DNA of 10,511 nucleotides from an uncultured Planctomycetaceae bacterium (GTDB lineage Bacteria; Planctomycetota; Planctomycetia; Planctomycetales; Planctomycetaceae), in NCBI GenBank assembly GCA_903898975.1, contig CAIUHT010000601.1, positions 1 to 10,511 on the forward strand, read 5' to 3'. Each line of letters starts with the position of its first letter. Position 1 is the first letter of the stretch. The notes beneath the pieces are model-generated. The model was not told the origin of the DNA and did no database searches. It saw nothing but the letters and a program-made list of their open reading frames with translations. A program made the position numbers and the translations under genes. Of the stretch, positions 6,165 to 10,511 are shown in pieces.

Positions 6165-7367
6165 TCACGGGATTGTCAGGCAACCATACCCGGCGGCCTG
6201 CCGGTTCAGCACCGCTGTCAGGGCCGACACCGCCACGGGAATCTCGGCGGCCACCTCTTCGTCGGCGACTCCCTTGTTGTGGAGTGCCTGGCCACACACC
6301 AGCACCTCGACCCCGACCTCGCGCAGGGCCGCCAGCAACGCACGGTTGGGGTTCCCCTCGGTTCCAAGCCGCGCCCGATACGCCTCGTCGGTCAGCACGC
6401 TGAAGGTCGCTTCGCCGTGCAGCACCACCGCGACCCGCACATCGTCGGCGGTCAGCCCCGCCGCCCCGTAGATGTTGAGCAGTCGCGCCGCCCGCTCAAG
6501 TCCCTTATTCAACTCGGTGGGCTTGCCCCCCTGTGTCACATCCAGCACCACCTTCGCGCCGGCGCGGGGCGGATCGACCGCCCCTGGCCGCACGCGGATG
6601 CCGCCAAACTGCTTCACCAGTGGGAACGCCAGTTCGACGGGCGCAGGCTTCTCGAACACGACTAGGTAGTTGTCCTTCAGCAGGTTCGGGACCTCGGAAG
6701 CCTTGCGAAAGCCGACCGAGCGAATCTCGGCCTCGACCTCGGGCTGTCCCGCGCGCACATGCGACATCACCCAGTCGCTGCTCTCGCCCGCGACCTTTTT
6801 GAAGTCAATCACCACCACCCGGCCCCCAGGTTTGAGTGCCCGCCAGAGCGACTGCATGGTCTTCCGGGGAAACTCGAAGTGGTGGTAGGTGTCGCAGATG
6901 AAGGCAAAGTCGAGGCTGGCGTCCGCGAGTCCCGTCGAGTCGGCCGCGCACCGCACGGTCTCGACATTCCGGAGGCCTGCCTCCCGGCACCGCTGGTCGA
7001 TGTGGTCCAGGAATTTCTGCGCGATGTCGACCGCCAGCACCCGTCCTTCGTCTCCCACGGCAGAGGCGAACAGCCGGGTGTAGAGCCCTGTGCCCGCCCC
7101 AATATCGCCCACGGTCTGACCGGGCCGAAGGCCGCAGGCTTCGAGAATCTGCCGACGTTTGGCAAAGACCTCGCGGCTCTCGATTTCGAATTTCCCAATG
7201 AAGTCGCGGACATCCGGATCGCGGAAGGTGTCGTTGATTCCCGGTCGCACGCTTTTTTCCTGGGCCGCCAGCCGGGTCCCGCCAACTCCCCCCGGCAGGC
7301 AGGCGACACTAAACGCCAGCCACACACTCATGCCCAACCACCGCGTCATGCCCAACCACCGCGTCAT
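6165..7367 (-). CDS. exported class I methyltransferase-like domain fused to a DsrE-like domain
   Basis: The product has 400 residues. The ATG at 7367 has GGAG 8 bases upstream; in-frame ATGs at 7349 and 7331 arise from an 18-bp duplication and lack as good a site. A signal peptide follows (core SVWLAFSVACLPGG, likely cut after LAA at 33-35). Residues about 45-240 are a Rossmann class I SAM-methyltransferase: motif I GDIGAGTGLY (87-96), acidic Asp114 in LAVDI, CDTYHHF (158-164) and LKPGGRVVVIDF (178-189). Residues about 270-400 match the DsrE/DsrF-like fold (COG1416 type): KVVLDVTQGG (272-281), VAVVLHG (312-318), VLVCGQAL (355-362) with candidate sulfur-carrying Cys358, and the typical end AAGYGCLTIP. 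The gene is last in the sulfur cluster, 134 bases after the SQR gene. A role in binding or methylating sulfide, persulfide or thiols is an inference; how SAM would reach an exported enzyme is unclear. Confidence 0.85.
   Translation of the reverse strand: MTRWLGMTRWLGMSVWLAFSVACLPGGVGGTRLAAQEKSVRPGINDTFRDPDVRDFIGKFEIESREVFAKRRQILEACGLRPGQTVGDIGAGTGLYTRLFASAVGDEGRVLAVDIAQKFLDHIDQRCREAGLRNVETVRCAADSTGLADASLDFAFICDTYHHFEFPRKTMQSLWRALKPGGRVVVIDFKKVAGESSDWVMSHVRAGQPEVEAEIRSVGFRKASEVPNLLKDNYLVVFEKPAPVELAFPLVKQFGGIRVRPGAVDPPRAGAKVVLDVTQGGKPTELNKGLERAARLLNIYGAAGLTADDVRVAVVLHGEATFSVLTDEAYRARLGTEGNPNRALLAALREVGVEVLVCGQALHNKGVADEEVAAEIPVAVSALTAVLNRQAAGYGCLTIP
7329..7364. repeat. 18-bp perfect tandem duplication covering the methyltransferase-DsrE start
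   Basis: CATGCCCAACCACCGCGT is present twice in a row (7329-7346, 7347-7364), followed by the CAT of the first start codon. Being a multiple of three, it adds an in-frame MTRWLG repeat and gives three consecutive in-frame ATGs. Confidence 0.9.
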
Positions 7368-7384
7368 GAAAGCGACTCCATCTT

Positions 7385-7467
7385 GAACTGTTGCCTGGAA
7401 CTGTTGCCGGTTTGATCGGTCATTGGCCGCTCAGGCCAACGGGAGCGTCCGCAGAACCGGTGCGGAC
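7385..7467. other. intercistronic structure between the SQR and methyltransferase-DsrE genes
   Basis: The 134-base gap holds a direct repeat (GAACTGTTGCC at 7385-7395 and 7398-7408) and two perfect hairpins: TTGGCC-GCTCA-GGCCAA (7423-7439) and GTCCGCA-GAACCGG-TGCGGAC (7447-7467). Neither hairpin is followed by a clear T-run on the minus strand. They may mark an mRNA processing or partial termination point between the two genes. Confidence 0.4.
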
Positions 7468-7501
7468 TGGCTGCGAGCGGTCCCCGCGACTGCTCCGGTC
7501 G

Positions 7502-8701
7502 TTACATCCGCCCCTTGAGCATCCCGTGCCAGTAGATCAGGGGCAACAGGTGCCGCTTGAGCAGCCACATGCTCCAGCGTTCCTGCGACTGATCGATGGG
7601 GAAAGATTCATCGGGCTGCTTCTGGTAGTCAAACTCGGCCAGCACCAGTTTGCCAATGCCGGTGACCACGGGGCACGAGGTGTACCCGTTGTAGCGGGCG
7701 GTGAGCGGTTGCCCCTGCATGGCCGCCCGCAGGTTGCTGACCAGCACCGGGGCCTGCTTGCGGATCGCCGCCCCGGTTTTGGACGTGGGCAGGTTGCTGC
7801 AGTCTCCCAGGGCGAACACACGGTCGAACCGCGGATGCCGCAAGGTCGCCGAATCGACCTCGACCCAGCCCTGGGCGTCGGCCAACGGGCTGTGCGCCAG
7901 GAAGTCGGGTGGACCCATCGGGGGGGTCACGTGCAGCAGGTCGTAAGCGAGCGTGGTGGTCTCCTGGGTGGCCAGGTTGCGGAACACCGCCTGTTTCTCG
8001 CGGCCCCGTACCTCGATCAGTTCGTGGCGGAACCGACAGTCGATGCCCCGGCGGGCGACCACATGCTCGAGCGTCGGTTTGTACCGCTCGATGGCGAAGA
8101 TCTGCTGCAACGCCGAGGCGAAGATGACCTCGGTTCGGTCACGGACCCCGTTCCGCCGAAACCAGTCGTCCGCCAGGTACATGATCTTCTGGGGGGCTCC
8201 GCCACACTTCACCGCGCCCGCAGGATTGGTGAAGATCGCCCGCCCACCGCGGAAATTGCGGATCGCCTCCCAGGTCGAATCGACGGTGCTGTAGGCGTAG
8301 TTGCTGCACACGCCATCGTGCCCCACCGCTTCGACCAGCCCGGGAATCCTGGCCCAGTTCACCTGCAGTCCAGCCGCCACCACCAGCCAGTCGTAGGTCA
8401 CCGTCCGGCCGTCCCGGGTTGTCAGCGAGTTGTTCGCCGGGTCGAACTCCGCCACCGCGTCCCGCAACCAGGTCACGCCGCGGGGCAGGACCGAGCGTTC
8501 CGACCGCTCGGTCGCTTCCTTCCGCGCCAGGCCGGCCCCCACCAGCGTCCACAGCGGTTGGTAGTAATGCTTGTCGGACGGTTCAATCACCGCCACATCC
8601 CGCCGGCGTTGCCACCAGCCCCCCGCCAGCCGCGCGGCGACCGTGATTCCCGCGGTCCCGCCTCCCACAATCACGACTTCATGATGCTCGGTTGCTCTCA
8701 T
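7502..8701 (-). CDS. sqr: sulfide:quinone oxidoreductase (SQOR-like)
   Basis: The product has 399 residues. It is a flavoprotein that oxidises sulfide to a persulfide at its active-site cysteines and passes electrons through FAD to quinone at the membrane. The ATG at 8701 is preferred (GGAG with an 8-base spacer); a GTG at 8725 is in frame. The FAD site is VVIVGGGTAGITVAARL (9-25). YYQPLWTLVGAG (46-57), VKCGGAPQKIMYLADDWF (164-181, Cys166), LLHVTPPMGPPD (255-266), GDCSNLPTSKT (299-309, Cys301) and YTSCPVVTG (340-348) match the mitochondrial SQOR type closely; Cys166 and Cys301 correspond to the human catalytic pair. A third cysteine, Cys132, lies in GVCSNYAY where human SQOR lacks one. The C-terminus stops at YWHGMLKGRM, shorter than the human enzyme, so membrane contact may be weaker. 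The gene begins 30 bases after the exporter gene. Confidence 0.93.
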   Translation of the reverse strand: MRATEHHEVVIVGGGTAGITVAARLAGGWWQRRRDVAVIEPSDKHYYQPLWTLVGAGLARKEATERSERSVLPRGVTWLRDAVAEFDPANNSLTTRDGRTVTYDWLVVAAGLQVNWARIPGLVEAVGHDGVCSNYAYSTVDSTWEAIRNFRGGRAIFTNPAGAVKCGGAPQKIMYLADDWFRRNGVRDRTEVIFASALQQIFAIERYKPTLEHVVARRGIDCRFRHELIEVRGREKQAVFRNLATQETTTLAYDLLHVTPPMGPPDFLAHSPLADAQGWVEVDSATLRHPRFDRVFALGDCSNLPTSKTGAAIRKQAPVLVSNLRAAMQGQPLTARYNGYTSCPVVTGIGKLVLAEFDYQKQPDESFPIDQSQERWSMWLLKRHLLPLIYWHGMLKGRM

Positions 8702-8731
8702 CGCCACTGCTCCTTCGCGGGTCACTGCTGT

Positions 8732-9550
8732 TCAAGTCCACGTGCTGCGAATCACCACAAACATCGCCACCGCCACAATCACCACCGCGAACACCCGCTG
8801 CAGCAGCACCCCCGACAGTCGCTGTCCCAGCCACTGTCCCACCCACAGCCCGGCGATCCCCCCTAGCACAAACAGGGTTGTCAGCAACGGGGGCGGCGTC
8901 CGGCCCTGCCACCATTGCGCCACGAGGCTCGAGCCACTCACCAACGAAATCACCAGCAGCGAGGTTCCCACCGCCCGCTGAATGGGCATGCTGCTGAACA
9001 GCACGAGCGCGGGGACAATCACAAACCCGCCCCCCACGCCAAACAGCCCCGACAGCACACCCGCCGCCAGGCCAACAGCCAGCAGCAGCATCGCACACCG
9101 GGAGGTCAGCCTCAGGGCCCCGGTCGCGTCCCGCTGGCAGGTCGGCCCCTCTGCCTCACCGGGCACCCCGCACTCAGCGAGGATCCGACCGGCTCCACCC
9201 GCCTGCTGCCACATGCGGACCGCCACCACCAGCATCACCAGGGCGAACAGGGTGAGCAGCACCGGTTCGGGAACCCGGGTCGCCAGCAGGCTGCCGACCG
9301 GGGCACCGGTCATCCCGGCCGCCGCGAACAGCAGCCCGGTTCGCAATTCGACCTGGCCCAGCCGCCAGCGGCTGAGGAACCCCATGACCGCGGTCGCACC
9401 CACAGCCGCCAGGGAAATGCCAACCGCTTCCCGCAGGGGAACCGCCAGCCCATAGACCAGCAGGGGGACCGCGAAGATCGCTCCCCCCCCACCGGTCAGA
9501 CCCAGCGAAAGCCCCACGACCGCACCCAGCAGCGGACCCCAGACCCACAT
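8732..9550 (-). CDS. TauE/SafE (TSUP) family sulfite/organosulfonate exporter
   Basis: The product has 272 residues and about eight membrane segments (roughly 4-30, 36-58, 68-90, 95-115, 153-180, 190-212, 220-243, 248-268). The ATG at 9550 has AGGAG 9 bases upstream. The two halves carry the glycine-rich repeat of the family: GLTGGGGAIFAVPLL (17-31) and GLFGVGGGFVIVPAL (168-182). A hydrophilic loop of about 35 residues between the halves contains Cys127, Cys138 and Cys152 close to its ends. Family members export sulfite, sulfonates or related sulfur anions. Placed between a persulfide dioxygenase/rhodanese-type gene and SQR, as tauE is in the staphylococcal cst locus, its likely cargo is sulfite or thiosulfate made by these enzymes (inference). 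Confidence 0.9.
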   Translation of the reverse strand: MWVWGPLLGAVVGLSLGLTGGGGAIFAVPLLVYGLAVPLREAVGISLAAVGATAVMGFLSRWRLGQVELRTGLLFAAAGMTGAPVGSLLATRVPEPVLLTLFALVMLVVAVRMWQQAGGAGRILAECGVPGEAEGPTCQRDATGALRLTSRCAMLLLAVGLAAGVLSGLFGVGGGFVIVPALVLFSSMPIQRAVGTSLLVISLVSGSSLVAQWWQGRTPPPLLTTLFVLGGIAGLWVGQWLGQRLSGVLLQRVFAVVIVAVAMFVVIRSTWT

Positions 9551-9743
9551 GGTTGCACTCTCCTGCGGGCCACCGCTGGGGCCCGAGATGCCGCGACCGC
9601 AGAAGCGTGCGACGTCAGTTTTGCGACGGCGCAGCGGTGGCTGGGCGATGGCTGTTGCGTTGGTCTGACGCACATCCGCGGGTTCGTCCGCGGTCCCGTT
9701 GTTGCGCCGGGGTTGCGGGACCAGGCAGACCCCATGGGGTCGG
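9551..9743. other. intercistronic gap with three hairpins
   Basis: The 193-base gap between the CstB-like stop and the exporter start holds CCGCGG-GTTCGT-CCGCGG (9676-9693), GGTCCCG...CGGGACC (9692-9698 with 9716-9722; overlaps the previous one and so is an alternative fold) and a 14-bp palindrome GACCCCATGGGGTC (9728-9741) directly after the upstream stop codon. No gene is evident. Overlapping alternative stems could allow attenuation or processing, but no T-run is present. Confidence 0.4.
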
Positions 9744-10511
9744 TCAGGCTTTCCCTGCCGAACAACTGGTGGTGCCACAGGTCGGTGCCGCCCCGGCGGC
9801 GGCCTCCACGGGCAGTTGCGACGCCTGCCACGCCTTGAGGCCCCCCACCAGGTCGTGCACTCCAGCCCGGCCCGCTCGCACCAGCAGGCTGCAGGCGATG
9901 GCCGAGCGATAGCCCCCCTCGCAATGCACCACCAGGTCTCGACCCGAGGGAAGCTCCGCCAGCCGTTCCTGCAGGTGAGGGAGGGGGAGGTTCACACTTC
10001 CGGCGACATGCCCCTGGTTCCATTCCTTCTCGGAGCGGACGTCCACCACCAGCGGGGGGCGGCTCCCTTCGAGCTCCGCGGCCAACGCCCCCGCGGTGAT
10101 GCGCGGGACGGTCGCAATCTGCTCGGGGTGCGTCGCCAGGCTGGCCATGCCTCCCGCCAGGTAGCCGGTCACGTTGTCAAAGCCGATGCGTCCCAACCGG
10201 GTCACCGCCTCAGCCTCATTGCCCGACTCGGCGATCACCACGATGGGCCGCTCGTGGTCGAGCACCGAGCCACACCAGGTGGCGTATTTGCCCTTCAGGC
10301 CAATGTTGATGGCCCCCCGCAGGTGCGCCCCCTCGAAGTCGAGCGCCTCCCGCACGTCCAGCAACTGGGCCCCGGCGGTCCGCAGTTCGAGCACCTCGGC
10401 GACCGACAACCCCCGCAGCGAGTGGCTCATCGTCGCCGACAGATCGGGCCGCTCCTGCCGATTCTTGATGGCGTCGTAAACAAAGTACTCGGGCGCCTCG
10501 GGCTGGTCGGC
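9744..10511 (-). CDS. CstB-like persulfide dioxygenase-sulfurtransferase, C-terminal pseudo-rhodanese and rhodanese domains (partial)
   Basis: The frame is open to the right edge, so 255 C-terminal residues are visible and the start lies outside. The first visible residues (PEYFVYDAIKNRQERP, then LSV at 35-37) resemble the linker that follows an ETHE1-type metallo-beta-lactamase domain in MBL-rhodanese fusions. A first rhodanese fold (about 35-125; LLDVREALDFEGAHLRGAINI) has AESGNEA (94-100) where the catalytic loop should be, without a cysteine. A second (about 138-232; VVDVRSEKEWNQGHVAGSVNLPL) has an intact loop CEGGYRS (197-203, Cys197). This matches CstB of Staphylococcus: MBL dioxygenase, pseudo-rhodanese, active rhodanese, converting persulfides to thiosulfate. 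A Cys-containing tail CGTTSC (245-250) ends the protein. An ATG at 10430 is internal. It is the most upstream visible gene of the sulfur cluster. Confidence 0.85.
   Translation of the reverse strand, partial: ADQPEAPEYFVYDAIKNRQERPDLSATMSHSLRGLSVAEVLELRTAGAQLLDVREALDFEGAHLRGAINIGLKGKYATWCGSVLDHERPIVVIAESGNEAEAVTRLGRIGFDNVTGYLAGGMASLATHPEQIATVPRITAGALAAELEGSRPPLVVDVRSEKEWNQGHVAGSVNLPLPHLQERLAELPSGRDLVVHCEGGYRSAIACSLLVRAGRAGVHDLVGGLKAWQASQLPVEAAAGAAPTCGTTSCSAGKA

Noticed and set aside
8702..8725. GTG start at 8725 for the SQR gene
   Set aside because: It adds only eight residues and overlaps the GGAG that serves the ATG at 8701; the ATG start fits the family N-terminus better.
7391..8866. A 491-codon open frame on the plus strand
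   Set aside because: Antisense shadow of the SQR gene with a His/Pro/Arg-rich product and no motif.
8915..9838. A 307-codon open frame on the plus strand
   Set aside because: Antisense to the TauE/SafE exporter gene; its Gln/Arg/His-rich product is the usual opposite-strand echo of a hydrophobic membrane protein.

Overview
This GC-rich window, with frequent Shine-Dalgarno GGAG sites, most likely comes from a planctomycete (Planctomycetota, class Planctomycetia). The evidence is a large surface protein opening with the LEPR-XLL-type motif (here LEVRSLLTA), a secreted DUF1080 (3-keto-disaccharide hydrolase) protein carrying a LamG-like domain, and a secreted sialidase-like propeller. The assignment rests on family knowledge only; the window has no rRNA or other phylogenetic marker.

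Layout. (1) 1-783, minus: N-terminal part of an extracellular LEPR-XLL protein that runs off the left edge. (2) 784-1772: about 1 kb without a convincing gene, holding an AT-rich island and a perfect GNRA-capped hairpin. (3) 1773-2963, plus: secreted sialidase-like protein with five Asp-boxes. (4) 2964-3223: convergent spacer with a four-copy 16-bp tandem repeat, a hairpin resembling a tmRNA/tRNA T-arm, and twin small hairpins. (5) 3224-4777, minus: secreted DUF1080-LamG protein. (6) 4778-5250: divergent spacer with a long inverted repeat. (7) 5251-5802, plus: secreted cyclophilin-type peptidyl-prolyl isomerase, followed by a strong bidirectional terminator at 5997-6034. (8) 6165-10511, minus: a four-gene sulfur cluster.

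The sulfur cluster, in transcription order, is a CstB-like protein (only its pseudo-rhodanese and rhodanese domains are in the window; the metallo-beta-lactamase part should lie beyond the right edge), a TauE/SafE-family exporter, a sulfide:quinone oxidoreductase (SQR) close to the mitochondrial SQOR type, and a fusion of an exported SAM-methyltransferase-like domain with a DsrE-like sulfur-carrier domain. The first three match the core of the Staphylococcus cst sulfide-detoxification operon. The expected flow is that SQR oxidises sulfide to a persulfide and passes electrons to quinone, the CstB-like enzyme oxidises and transfers persulfide sulfur to give sulfite or thiosulfate, and the TauE/SafE protein exports the product. 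The methyltransferase-DsrE fusion is the novel part: its place in the cluster suggests a role in handling sulfide or persulfide, but its substrate is unknown, and an N-terminal signal peptide on a SAM-dependent enzyme is puzzling.

Several short perfect or near-perfect tandem duplications (11-18 bp) occur across the window. Most lie in spacers; one spans the start codon of the methyltransferase-DsrE gene.
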